64,000 nt of DNA from Spongiibacter marinus (GTDB lineage: Bacteria > Pseudomonadota > Gammaproteobacteria > Pseudomonadales > Spongiibacteraceae): the NCBI RefSeq assembly GCF_016906995.1, contig NZ_JAFBBD010000003.1, positions 124,001 to 188,000 on the forward strand, written 5' to 3'. Positions 56,129 through 64,000 of this stretch are shown here, one piece after another. The translations under genes were made by a program, and so were the position numbers. Position 1 is the stretch's first letter, and every line of letters starts with the position of its first letter. The notes beneath the pieces were generated by a model. It worked only from the letters and a program-made list of their open reading frames with translations, was not told where the DNA came from and made no database searches.

Positions 56129-57420
56129 TGCCCCACCCCGCCGCTGCGTTTATCGGCAGTGTCACGCAATGCGTCACCGAGAATATTAAACGCCAATACC
56201 GAAATACTGATCATTGCGGCCGGCCACAATAGCTGCCCGGGGTGGGACAAAAGTGTTTTGATACCATCGTTACACATTGCCCCCCAAGACGTGCTTGGTG
56301 GCGACACCCCCATACCAATAAATGAAAGAAAGGCCTCAGTAAAAATCGCCTGGGGTATGGCAAAACTGAATGCCACCATCAACACCGGCAACACATTTGG
56401 AAAAATATGTCGCCGGAAAATCCCCCAAGTAGTAACGCCCGAGAGTCGCGCCGAGTCGATAAATGGCTGGCTGCGCAGGGCCAGCACTTGGCCGCGAATA
56501 AGCCGCGCACTGCTCGGCCAGCTAAGCAGTAACATCGCCAAAATGAGTGGCAAAATGCCGTCCTGACCGGGACCAATCCCGAAGGCAATACGCAGTAAAA
56601 TCATGAAAAGCAAGAACGGCAGTGCGACGACAAAATCCGCCGAGCGCATGGCAAATTGGTCAAATTTACCGCCAATATAGCCCGCCAAACCGCCAAAGAT
56701 CGCACCGAAACTGATAAACAATAGCGGCGCCACAATCCCCACAAACAACGAGCTTCGCCCGCCAGCCATCAGCCTCGCCAGGATGTCGCGGCCCAAGGCA
56801 TCGGTACCCAGAGGGTGAGCAGGCAATCTAAGGTACTCGGGATAAACCGTCGCAGAGGCAGGTATCAGTTCCTGCAACTGGGCTTCAAATACCGAAATTG
56901 CTGGCTCAGGGCGTGTCTCGGTTGAAAACAGCATCATCCCTGTGTCGGCATCGACCAGGGTGTAACGATAGATCTGACGCCGCAATTGCAATTCATCGGT
57001 ATACGACCGGCCCCTACCCTGCCACAGCGGCAGGCCTTTACCCGATTGATGCTGTTTAGCTCGATAAAGACGAAAGCGCTCAACCGAGACCACCTCGGGC
57101 CAGGCGAGCTGCACCCGTTCGGTATTACTCTCCAGCACCGTCAAGCGGCTGACGTTACCAACTCCCTTTGTTGATATGGGGCCGACCACCCTTGCGTATA
57201 TCCCCGATGTTGGTCCACTGGACACCTGCGACAACCATTGCTGGCTCGGATCCTGCTGCCACACTAACGGGCCAAGGAGCACAAAAAGCAGCATCGCCAT
57301 CGCCGCGCCTGCGGCCGCTAATAAGCTGGGGCTCCACCGCCATGACGGGGGCGCCGCGCACTCTGCATCTGGAAGTACCGGCGGCTGCCACGGCGCAAAA
57401 CGAAATACGGGAATGCGCAT
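56125..57420 (-). CDS. oppC: Peptide ABC transporter permease OppC with a large periplasmic insertion
   Basis: An inner-membrane permease of the oligopeptide importer, 431 residues versus about 300 in E. coli. One helix (about 33-52) is followed by a periplasmic insertion of about 130 residues (about 55-190). The normal core then resumes at HPLGTDALGRDILARL and contains five helices and the EAA loop near SARLSGVTTWGIFRRHIFPN. The insertion has a beta-sandwich look (VQLAWPEVVSVERFRLYRA, YTDELQLRRQIYRYTLVDAD) that recalls fibronectin III. The gene is in a row oppA-B-C-D-F with overlaps. Confidence 0.9.
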   Translation of the reverse strand: MRIPVFRFAPWQPPVLPDAECAAPPSWRWSPSLLAAAGAAMAMLLFVLLGPLVWQQDPSQQWLSQVSSGPTSGIYARVVGPISTKGVGNVSRLTVLESNTERVQLAWPEVVSVERFRLYRAKQHQSGKGLPLWQGRGRSYTDELQLRRQIYRYTLVDADTGMMLFSTETRPEPAISVFEAQLQELIPASATVYPEYLRLPAHPLGTDALGRDILARLMAGGRSSLFVGIVAPLLFISFGAIFGGLAGYIGGKFDQFAMRSADFVVALPFLLFMILLRIAFGIGPGQDGILPLILAMLLLSWPSSARLIRGQVLALRSQPFIDSARLSGVTTWGIFRRHIFPNVLPVLMVAFSFAIPQAIFTEAFLSFIGMGVSPPSTSWGAMCNDGIKTLLSHPGQLLWPAAMISISVLAFNILGDALRDTADKRSGGVGQ

Positions 57421-57421
57421 G

Positions 57422-58369
57422 TTAGCTGCGCCCCGCTGACAAACGGATTCGAGGGTCGATCAGGCCATAACTGATGTCGACAAGCACCACAATGACCACC
57501 AGAAAGGCGCCATAAAATACCGTGGTTCCCATAATGACGGTGTAGTCCAGCTGTTGCACGGCCTGCACGAAATAGCGTCCCAAGCCGGGTATTGCAAAAA
57601 TCAGCTCAACCACAAACCCGCCCGTCGTTATCGCAGCAACCGCTGGACCGAGTTCAGTCACTACCGGTAACAGGGCATTGCGCAGCTGATAGCGAAAGAA
57701 GAGTGATACACCACTGATACCGCGCGCTCGCGCAGCCAATATATAGTCACTGCTTAGTACCTCGAGCATCGCCGCGCGGCTCAAGCGGCTTAAATATGCC
57801 AAAGTGCCCAGCCCCAGTACCAGAGCCGGGACCCAAACATGGTTGACACCTCCCCACCCCGCCACCGGCAACACCGTGCTCTCGGCTGCCGAGTTGAGCT
57901 TGACGATAATCAATTGAGCCAAACCGGCTATCACAAACCCCGGCACAGAAATCGCTGCAACCACCATGAACATTACTAACTTATCAGGCCACTGGCCGCG
58001 GTAATGCGCGGCGATGCTGCCTGCCAAAACCCCGCCCACTAACGCAATAGCAATGGCCGCGATTCCCAGGGTTGCCGACACCGGAAAATGCTCGCGTATT
58101 ATGTCGTTCACACGGCGATTTTCCTGAGTAAAGGAGATACCGAAGTCGCCGTTTATCATATTGCCTATGAAGGTGAAGTACTGCTGGCTGAGTGGCTTAT
58201 CTAGCCCGTAACGCGCTTCCAACTGCGCGCGAACTACCGGCGACATCGCTTTGTCCTGGATCAATGGGTCACCCGGAACTGCGTGCATGGCAAAGAACGT
58301 CGCCGTTGCAATAAACCAAACTGTTATCGCGCCCCATAGGAGCCGATGCAATACAAACTTGATCATCAT
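57422..58369 (-). CDS. oppB: Peptide ABC transporter permease OppB
   Basis: An inner-membrane permease of the oligopeptide importer, 315 residues with six helices. The N-terminal helix LLWGAITVWFIATATFFAMH and the periplasmic MSPVVRAQLEARYGLDKPLS motif are typical, and the EAA loop is AARARGISGVSLFFRYQLRN. The start lies directly after the oppA stop (TGAATG), suggesting coupled translation. A second ATG one codon later is also possible. Confidence 0.94.
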   Translation of the reverse strand: MMIKFVLHRLLWGAITVWFIATATFFAMHAVPGDPLIQDKAMSPVVRAQLEARYGLDKPLSQQYFTFIGNMINGDFGISFTQENRRVNDIIREHFPVSATLGIAAIAIALVGGVLAGSIAAHYRGQWPDKLVMFMVVAAISVPGFVIAGLAQLIIVKLNSAAESTVLPVAGWGGVNHVWVPALVLGLGTLAYLSRLSRAAMLEVLSSDYILAARARGISGVSLFFRYQLRNALLPVVTELGPAVAAITTGGFVVELIFAIPGLGRYFVQAVQQLDYTVIMGTTVFYGAFLVVIVVLVDISYGLIDPRIRLSAGRS

Positions 58370-60010
58370 TCAGGGCTCAATCCAGGCATCGCGAAAATTG
58401 GGGTCACCGCCAAACACTGAACGACGAACGCCCTTTAACTGAGGGTGCTGAACATACAGCATGGCATTCTCGTAGGTGGGCAAAATGGGGACATCATCAA
58501 CCACCAAATCCTGCAAGGCAGCCATCGCGGCAAATCGCTGGGAGGCATTGGCGCTGCTTTGAGCAACGCGCACCAAGCGATCATATTCCGGGTGGCTGTA
58601 CCGACCACGATTATTGTCATTCCACGAGGCAAACAAATCGGCAAAGGTCATAATATCGTCGTAATCGGGCCCCCAGGCGGCAACCACGATGTCAAAATCG
58701 CCGCGGCGCATCTTTTCTATGCGCTGCTTGAATACCTGCTGATCAATACGCAGGTCCAGGCCCAGGCCGCGCTTGAGGAGGTACTGGTAGTACTCGGCCT
58801 CCTGTACAGCACGAGGGCTGTCTCCGGCAAGCAGCATAAGCGGTGGGAAAGCCTCAAGGCCGAGCTCCCTTTTCGCTTGCGCCAGATACTGGCGCGCCAT
58901 GGCCAGGTCTTGTCGCAGTCTCCTCACCGGATATTCCTGACGAAAAGCCTGTCGCTGGCCGCGCACTGTGACCGGAAACAGGGAATACGCCGGCAGCACG
59001 CCCGGTAGGCCGATCACTTTATTGACGAGTACAGCTGGGTCCAGCAGATACTGAATCGCCTTTCGGAAGCTTCTGTTCGCTGTAATCCTGCCCGCGCGAA
59101 AATTAAACTCGAGAAAGAACAGCGAACCACTGTGAAAGTGCTGAATGTCATAGCCGCGCTTAACCGCCTCATCCAACAAACCGGTATCTAGATTGGCCAG
59201 TGCAATCTGCCCATCTCGAAACAAATTAAACTGTGCACCGGGGTCTGCGGTGATATAGGGCATGTCGATGCGAGAGATGCGCAGCGACGATTTGTCCCAG
59301 TAATGCGGATTTTTCTCCAAGGTTAAATGCGCGCCGTGCACCCATTTGGTCAGGGTAAAAGGCCCGTTGTAGAGCATTTTGTCGGCGTCAGCGGCATAAC
59401 GGCGCCCCCAGTGCTCTACAAGGTCTTGGCGCAGCGGCATATAACTCATGAAGGCCGTAAGGCTTAGGAAGTAGGGACAGGGCTGGGCAAACTCGACATG
59501 CAACTCGGTGCTGGAGACAGCCCGCACACCCAGTGAATCCGGCGGCGCAAGGCCTTCGTTTACGGCGCGAGCACCTTTAATCGGATAAAAGATAAACGCA
59601 TACTGGGAGGCGGTTTCCGGGCGCAGGGCATATTGCCATGCAAAAACAAAATCCTGAGCGGTAACCGCCTGGCCGTCACTCCACGTCGCATTCTCGCGCA
59701 GCCAAAACCGCGCCCCGTTTTCGTCGATTTGCCAGCGTTCGGCCACCCCGCCCACCAGCTCACCGCTTTCGCCGTAGCGCAGCAGCCCCTCCATCATATG
59801 AGAGATAACAAAACTCGCGATCGTATCTGTCGCTCTCGCACTGTGCAATGTGGGCGGTTCAGTCGCGAGGGCCAGCGTAATACTTTTTGACTCTGGGTCG
59901 ACGGCGCCAGCCTGCGCGGGCAGGACTGGGAGTATCCCCACGACAGCAAATACAATCAGCATTACAGCCGACGCAATTTTGCCTGTTACAATACCTGTTG
60001 CCTCTCTCAT
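58370..60010 (-). CDS. oppA: Oligopeptide-binding protein OppA
   Basis: A periplasmic substrate-binding protein of ABC family SBP5, 546 residues. It has a signal peptide (about 1-35, ending PAQAGA). The mature domain shows LALATEPPTLHSARATD, the hinge region DAVKRGYDIQHFHSGSLF, and a late AWGPDYDDIMTFADLF. It is the first gene of the oppABCDF operon. The ATG at 60008-60010 gives a signal peptide with basic residues before the hydrophobic core. Its start is only 19 bases from the divergent mnmC start. Confidence 0.93.
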   Translation of the reverse strand: MREATGIVTGKIASAVMLIVFAVVGILPVLPAQAGAVDPESKSITLALATEPPTLHSARATDTIASFVISHMMEGLLRYGESGELVGGVAERWQIDENGARFWLRENATWSDGQAVTAQDFVFAWQYALRPETASQYAFIFYPIKGARAVNEGLAPPDSLGVRAVSSTELHVEFAQPCPYFLSLTAFMSYMPLRQDLVEHWGRRYAADADKMLYNGPFTLTKWVHGAHLTLEKNPHYWDKSSLRISRIDMPYITADPGAQFNLFRDGQIALANLDTGLLDEAVKRGYDIQHFHSGSLFFLEFNFRAGRITANRSFRKAIQYLLDPAVLVNKVIGLPGVLPAYSLFPVTVRGQRQAFRQEYPVRRLRQDLAMARQYLAQAKRELGLEAFPPLMLLAGDSPRAVQEAEYYQYLLKRGLGLDLRIDQQVFKQRIEKMRRGDFDIVVAAWGPDYDDIMTFADLFASWNDNNRGRYSHPEYDRLVRVAQSSANASQRFAAMAALQDLVVDDVPILPTYENAMLYVQHPQLKGVRRSVFGGDPNFRDAWIEP

Positions 60011-60029
60011 AGCGTTTACAGGCCTGTCA

Positions 60030-62063
60030 TTGAACGACCACAACAATCCTTATTATCTCCAACCTGCCGAGCTCGACTGGCAAGACGGTGTTCCCTGCGC
60101 CAGCGACTTCGGTGATGTATATTTTTCCCGCGATGATGGCAGCGCCGAAAGCCGCTATGTTTTTCTTGACGGCAACCAGCTGGCAGAACGCTGGAGAGCC
60201 CTAGATGCCAATAAACCCGGACGCTTTACCATCTGCGAAACCGGCTTTGGTACCGGTCTCAACTTTTTACTGGCCTGGCAATTATGGCAACAATGTGCGC
60301 CCGACTCTTGGACCCTGCACTATATTTCCTGCGAAAAGCACCCGCTGAACAGTGGAGACCTTGCCAAAGCCCATCAGCACTGGCCAAGCCTAGCGTCATT
60401 GGCGGCGATTCTACAGCACAATTATCCCCCTTTGATACCTGGACACCATCGCCGTTCACTCGGTGAGAGAGGGCCGCACATAGACCTGCTGTTTGGCGAC
60501 ATTGCCGACACCCTGCCCGCATTGATTGACAGTATTGGCAGTCACCCCGACTCGTCACCGCGCGCCGTTGACGCATGGTTTTTAGACGGCTTTGCCCCCT
60601 CTGCCAACCCGGGCATGTGGCAAGCGAGCCTTTTTGACGCCATGGCTCGCTTGAGCAAGCCCAATGCAAGCTTTGCGACCTTTACCGCTGCTGGCATAGT
60701 CAAACGTGGTCTGCGTGAGCGCGGTTTTACCGTGACCAAAACCAAGGGCTTTGGCCGCAAACGCGACATGCTTGTCGGGCACTTTTCTGCCGCGCAGCCC
60801 GACACCGAGCCCGCTTTGCCGCCGAGCCGCCTGCCGTGGCATCAGCCTGCCGCGACCGCAAGCGTGCACTCAGTGGTGGTGGTTGGTGCCGGTTTAGCTG
60901 GCTGCACCACCGCCCGCGCACTGGCAGAGCGAGGACTCAGGGTCACCCTTATCGAGCGCCGCGCCAACCCCGCTGAGGAGGCATCCGGCAACCCACAGGG
61001 CATGCTCTACACCAAATTATCGCCAGAACCCGGCTTGCTCAACGTGTTTACTCTGCACAGCTTTCTCTATGCGCTTCACCACTACCATCGTATTGCAAGC
61101 AATTCCGGTGCCATTGATGGTGAGTTTTGCGGTGTTCTTCAACTCGCCAATTCGCCACGCGAGGCGGCGCTGTTTAAGCGCTTGCAGCAGCAATTGGCCG
61201 AACACCACTGGCTACAATTTGTGGATCGTGATCGAGCCTCTGCATTAAGCGGTATTGATATTCGCCAAGACGGTATCTTCTATCCCGCCGCGGGCTGGCT
61301 GTCGCCGCCGAGTGTTTGCAAAGAACGCATTGCTCACCCCAACATTGCGCTACTGACCAACAGTGAGGCACTGTCGCTGCTTGACCACGGAGACCACTGG
61401 CAGATCATTGGCAGCGGGCAACATCCAATTGCTGAGGGTGATGCCGTCGTTATTGCCAATAGCCACGACGCAACGCAGTTTTCACAGAGCGCGTTCTTAC
61501 CGCTGCGTAAAATTCGCGGTCAAATTAGTTATTTTCGACAGCAGGATGTTCAGACCCCACCCCGGTGCGTGGTGTGCCACAAAGGCTATGTCGCCCCTGA
61601 ACATAAGCAACAACTCTGCATTGGCGCGAGCTTTGATCTTCACAACGCCAACAGTGAGGTAACGGCTGAGGACCACGCCTATAACCTCAACACACTCGCC
61701 GGCCTTAGCCCGAAGCTGCTAAAGCCCGGCAGCGAAGCGATTGGCGGCCGCGCCGCGCTGCGCTGCGCCAGCCCGGATTACGCGCCTATCGTTGGCGCCC
61801 TGCCCGATATTGAAGCCTTCGACAATGATTACGCCGCGTTGCGCAAAGATGCTCGCCGCGCCATCGATCAGCCCGGGCGCTATGTGCGCAATTGCTATGT
61901 GAATGTCGCCCACGGCTCGCGGGGCCTTACGTCGACCCCCATCGCCGCCGAACTGCTTGCTGCCTATCTATGCAATGAGAATCGGCCACTGCCCAAGCAG
62001 TTGTGCGAAAGTTTGTCGCCCGCGCGTTTTATCATTCGTGACTTAATGCGCAGTAAACGCTAG
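60030..62063 (+). CDS. mnmC: MnmC, bifunctional tRNA 5-methylaminomethyl-2-thiouridine enzyme
   Basis: Completes the wobble-uridine modification in Glu, Lys and Gln tRNAs. It has 678 residues (E. coli 668). The N-terminal SAM methyltransferase domain (CETGFGTGLNFLL, then DAWFLDGFAPSANPGMW) and the C-terminal FAD oxidoreductase (VVVVGAGLAGCTTARAL) are in order. I chose the TTG at 60030, since the family begins a few residues before LQPAELDW and no ATG or GTG lies there; a weak AGG is upstream. Larger in-frame extensions would overlap oppA. Confidence 0.93.
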   Translation: MNDHNNPYYLQPAELDWQDGVPCASDFGDVYFSRDDGSAESRYVFLDGNQLAERWRALDANKPGRFTICETGFGTGLNFLLAWQLWQQCAPDSWTLHYISCEKHPLNSGDLAKAHQHWPSLASLAAILQHNYPPLIPGHHRRSLGERGPHIDLLFGDIADTLPALIDSIGSHPDSSPRAVDAWFLDGFAPSANPGMWQASLFDAMARLSKPNASFATFTAAGIVKRGLRERGFTVTKTKGFGRKRDMLVGHFSAAQPDTEPALPPSRLPWHQPAATASVHSVVVVGAGLAGCTTARALAERGLRVTLIERRANPAEEASGNPQGMLYTKLSPEPGLLNVFTLHSFLYALHHYHRIASNSGAIDGEFCGVLQLANSPREAALFKRLQQQLAEHHWLQFVDRDRASALSGIDIRQDGIFYPAAGWLSPPSVCKERIAHPNIALLTNSEALSLLDHGDHWQIIGSGQHPIAEGDAVVIANSHDATQFSQSAFLPLRKIRGQISYFRQQDVQTPPRCVVCHKGYVAPEHKQQLCIGASFDLHNANSEVTAEDHAYNLNTLAGLSPKLLKPGSEAIGGRAALRCASPDYAPIVGALPDIEAFDNDYAALRKDARRAIDQPGRYVRNCYVNVAHGSRGLTSTPIAAELLAAYLCNENRPLPKQLCESLSPARFIIRDLMRSKR

Positions 62064-62099
62064 GCTGCCCCAAACTACCAACACATGATAGGAGCCTGC

Positions 62100-62600
62100 G
62101 TGAGCGACTACACTGCCCTGGAAAAACGTCTGCGCGAACTCGAGGATATTTCAGCAATTTCTGCACTGAAATACCGCTACCTCAATGCCTGTGATGCCAA
62201 GCAACCCGAGGAGGTTAGTAACTGCTTTGTTGCAGGAAAGATCGACATCGACTTCGGCCATATCGGGCGCTTTGACAGCCGCGAAGCCTTTGTAAACGTC
62301 TTTGAAGAACTTGGCTGCCACGCCCACATTATCGACATGCACCACGCCCAAAACCCCGTTATCCGCATCCTCTCGGAAGACCAGGCAACGGGGCACATCG
62401 GCCTGCGTTTTCTGAGCATCAACACCCAGGATAAAACGCGCATTCAGCTGTCTGGACACTACGACGATGAATACCAACGTGTCGATGGAGAGTGGAAGAT
62501 ATCAGCGAGCCGCTTCACCGTGGCGGCTGTTGAGATGATTGATTTCTCTGGTGACCACGCCCGCGTTACCTACACCGGAAACACAATGCCCTCCTTATAG
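62100..62600 (+). CDS. SnoaL-like (NTF2 fold) protein
   Basis: A 166-residue protein with a SnoaL_4-type cone-shaped fold. The N-terminal helix (RLRELEDISAISALKYRYLN) is followed by the DFGHIGRFDSREAFV segment and the HIIDMHHAQNPVIRIL strand. Such proteins include dehydratases and isomerases, so the substrate is unknown. I chose GTG at 62100, with AGGAG five bases before it, over the ATG at 62085. It is 36 bases after mnmC. It converges with a second SnoaL-like gene. Confidence 0.78.
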   Translation: MSDYTALEKRLRELEDISAISALKYRYLNACDAKQPEEVSNCFVAGKIDIDFGHIGRFDSREAFVNVFEELGCHAHIIDMHHAQNPVIRILSEDQATGHIGLRFLSINTQDKTRIQLSGHYDDEYQRVDGEWKISASRFTVAAVEMIDFSGDHARVTYTGNTMPSL

Positions 62601-62632
62601 GATGTTCGTCTTGGAGAACAAAGCCTAGCGGC

Positions 62633-63151
62633 TCATTTAACAAACCAAGCCGCGGATGGATCGCGAGACAACTCAGCCCCTTGGGCCGTACCGGCAAACA
62701 TGGGGCCTGAAAAGTCACAACGGCTAGGGCGACATTCATTCCAGTCGGTGACAATTTCGCGGTGGCTGAACTGCCACCGGCCGTCACAGTGAATATAACG
62801 GTCCAAGTACCGCCCACCCACCAGCAGCTCTTCATCGCCCGAGGCACCGGGGTAACGGTGGTACGCCTGGCAATACACTTCGCCCTCGGCGCGATCGCCG
62901 TCAACCACAATCAGGTGATTCGTTACCGCGTGCGCCGTCAAAGTCATCTGGGATAATTGCTCTGGCAACCACTGAACATAATCACTCGCTGCGCCGCGGA
63001 ACATGGCCCCGTGGTCTTCAGTAGCATCAGGGTGATAGAGCTCTGCCAATGCGGCGTAGTCTTTGCGGTCGATGGCCCGGCAGTAGCGCAGTACCAAGTC
63101 GCGAATGGCTTCCTTCGCTGACAAGTGCCAGAGAATATCGTCGTTTTTCAT
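62633..63151 (-). CDS. SnoaL-like (NTF2 fold) protein
   Basis: A 172-residue protein of the same broad family. The N-terminal helix (AIRDLVLRYCRAIDRKDYAALAE) is followed by YHPDATEDHGAMFRG, a tyrosine/aspartate/histidine-containing segment found at active sites of dehydratase-like members. The following strands (HAVTNHLIVVDGDRAEGEVY and the helix-strand end) are typical. Function is unknown. It faces the previous gene tail to tail with 32 bases between them and differs from it substantially in sequence. Confidence 0.78.
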   Translation of the reverse strand: MKNDDILWHLSAKEAIRDLVLRYCRAIDRKDYAALAELYHPDATEDHGAMFRGAASDYVQWLPEQLSQMTLTAHAVTNHLIVVDGDRAEGEVYCQAYHRYPGASGDEELLVGGRYLDRYIHCDGRWQFSHREIVTDWNECRPSRCDFSGPMFAGTAQGAELSRDPSAAWFVK

Positions 63152-63278
63152 CGCCCTGAGTGCCCTCCAAATCCTTGCTTAGCCACGGTGCCCGTCATCT
63201 GCACGTCAGTGGTGCGCGGCTACCAGCGAAATGGCATAGTAGGAGATTCTGCAAACACTTTGAATGCTGACAATAGTG

Positions 63279-64000
63279 ATGTACCGCTTACACACGCTTA
63301 TCGCTCTTGTGGTCGTCGTACTGCCACTGCGCGCGGCTGCTAATACGCTTCCTTACGACGTTGTGGGGCACTACCCTCATTCAACAGCGCTCTTCACCCA
63401 GGGGCTGGAACTGTTTCACGGCCAGCTTTTTGAGAGCAGCGGTCTTTATGGCCACTCGAAAGTGATTGCACGCCCCTTTCCAGAAGGGAGTACTGCCCCA
63501 GAAGGGAGTACTCCCCCTGAAGAAAGCACTGAAACCCTGCGGGGCGTCACCCTGGACAAATCGCTATTCGCAGAGGGCTTAACCTTCCACAGAGGCAGAC
63601 TTTACCTGCTCACATGGCGCGCTGGCCAATTACTGGAGATAGACCCCGAGCGGTTTGCGCTACTGCGCCGTCACGCATACAAGGGTCAGGGTTGGGGTAT
63701 TTGCTATCACTCGCGCCGCGACTTATTTGCAATGTCTGACGGCAGCGACGAAATACAATGGCGCCGAACCAGCGACTTCTCATTGGTGGACACCCTCACC
63801 ATTACCGGAGCCGGTAACTATCAGCACCTCAACGAATTGGAGTGCCATGGCGACTATATCCTCGCCAACCAATGGAAGCAGCCCTACCTCCTTGTCATTG
63901 ATGCGCGCTCAGGCGAAGTCGTTTCACAACTAGACTTGAGTGCACTCATTCCAGAGGGCCTCCATCAGGAAGCGGTGCTCAACGGTATCGCCTATGATGC
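63279..64000 (+). CDS. Glutaminyl-peptide cyclotransferase, plant type (partial)
   Basis: A glutaminyl cyclase of the plant/bacterial five-bladed propeller type, converting N-terminal glutamine to pyroglutamate. It is cut by the right edge; 240 codons are visible. It has a signal peptide (ending about PLRAAA, residues 1-20). The family hallmarks are FTQGLELFHGQLFESSGLYG near residue 40, FAEGLTFHRGRLYLLTW, and the HLNELECHGDYILANQW motif. A three-copy PEGST-like repeat is inserted after the first blade. The ATG at 63279 is my choice; an in-frame ATG at 63264 would add five residues. Neither has a clear ribosome binding site. Confidence 0.85.
   Translation, partial: MYRLHTLIALVVVVLPLRAAANTLPYDVVGHYPHSTALFTQGLELFHGQLFESSGLYGHSKVIARPFPEGSTAPEGSTPPEESTETLRGVTLDKSLFAEGLTFHRGRLYLLTWRAGQLLEIDPERFALLRRHAYKGQGWGICYHSRRDLFAMSDGSDEIQWRRTSDFSLVDTLTITGAGNYQHLNELECHGDYILANQWKQPYLLVIDARSGEVVSQLDLSALIPEGLHQEAVLNGIAYD
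63480..63530 (+). repeat. Three-copy 18-base tandem repeat inside the glutaminyl cyclase gene
   Basis: Units CCAGAAGGGAGTACTGCC (63480-63497), CCAGAAGGGAGTACTCCC (63498-63515) and CCTGAAGAAAGCACT (63516-63530) encode PEGSTA-PEGSTP-PEEST. The first two copies are nearly identical, so the expansion looks recent. It would form a disordered loop between propeller blades. Confidence 0.85.

Noticed and set aside
62600-62632. Possible bidirectional terminator between the two SnoaL-like genes
   Set aside because: Only a five-base stem (TGTTC/GAACA) with no T-run on either strand.

Overview
The window is a stretch of gammaproteobacterial chromosome of about 55% GC by eye. It looks like a marine or brackish Pseudomonas-related lineage such as Cellvibrionales/Spongiibacteraceae. 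The lineage is an inference from three things: the Na+-pumping NADH:quinone reductase; a gene order recalling Pseudomonas (nqr - gap - mfd - csiV - mtiP ... lexA-sulA - DUF6586 - topA ... uup - slt, and dusA/tal next to rssC-rssB-mlaA); and the protein sequences. There are no insertion sequences, prophage genes, CRISPR arrays or rRNA, and coding density is very high. Many genes touch or overlap, both in operons and convergently.

Layout. 1-5.4 kb: nqrABCDEF on the minus strand, with nqrF cut by the left edge. 5.4-13.2 kb: long-form GAPDH, mfd, csiV, methylthioinosine phosphorylase and an MscS channel. 13.4-15 kb: a small acidic DUF6763 protein, then lexA-sulA under two SOS boxes. 15-24 kb: topA with small conserved genes, a universal stress protein, the ABC-F protein Uup and lytic transglycosylase Slt. 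23.8-30.3 kb: MOSC and glutaredoxin genes, amtB with an NtrC-type operator, an IclR regulator coupled to a TrmH-type methyltransferase, and a MoxR/VWA pair. 30.5-36.6 kb: cysK, ycgN-ycgL-rnd, and recR-ybaB-dnaX. 36.7-41 kb: 4.5S RNA, a DUF4136 lipoprotein, a DegQ-type protease, a PHA-granule-type small protein, tRNA-Ala(GGC) and gltX. 41-46.1 kb: dusA, tal, a TerB-like protein, the rssC-rssB partner-switching pair and mlaA. 46.2-47.8 kb: an MNIO (DUF692)/DUF2063 pair. 47.9-53.5 kb: hrpA and fadD. 53.6-60 kb: an unknown protein and a complete oppABCDF operon. 60-64 kb: mnmC, two SnoaL-like proteins facing each other, and the start of a plant-type glutaminyl cyclase.

Most of the window is housekeeping: respiration, DNA replication and repair, the SOS response, RNA processing, envelope maintenance and nutrient uptake. 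I found no clear new multi-gene system. The points most worth checking are: a dnaX programmed -1 frameshift site with slippery heptamer, upstream SD-like element and immediate stop; an MNIO/DUF2063 modification pair with no precursor peptide gene beside it; an RssB-like phosphatase whose receiver domain has lost the acidic pair and the lysine; an oligopeptide permease OppC with a roughly 110-residue periplasmic insertion resembling a fibronectin III fold; and an NtrC-operator-controlled amtB without glnK.
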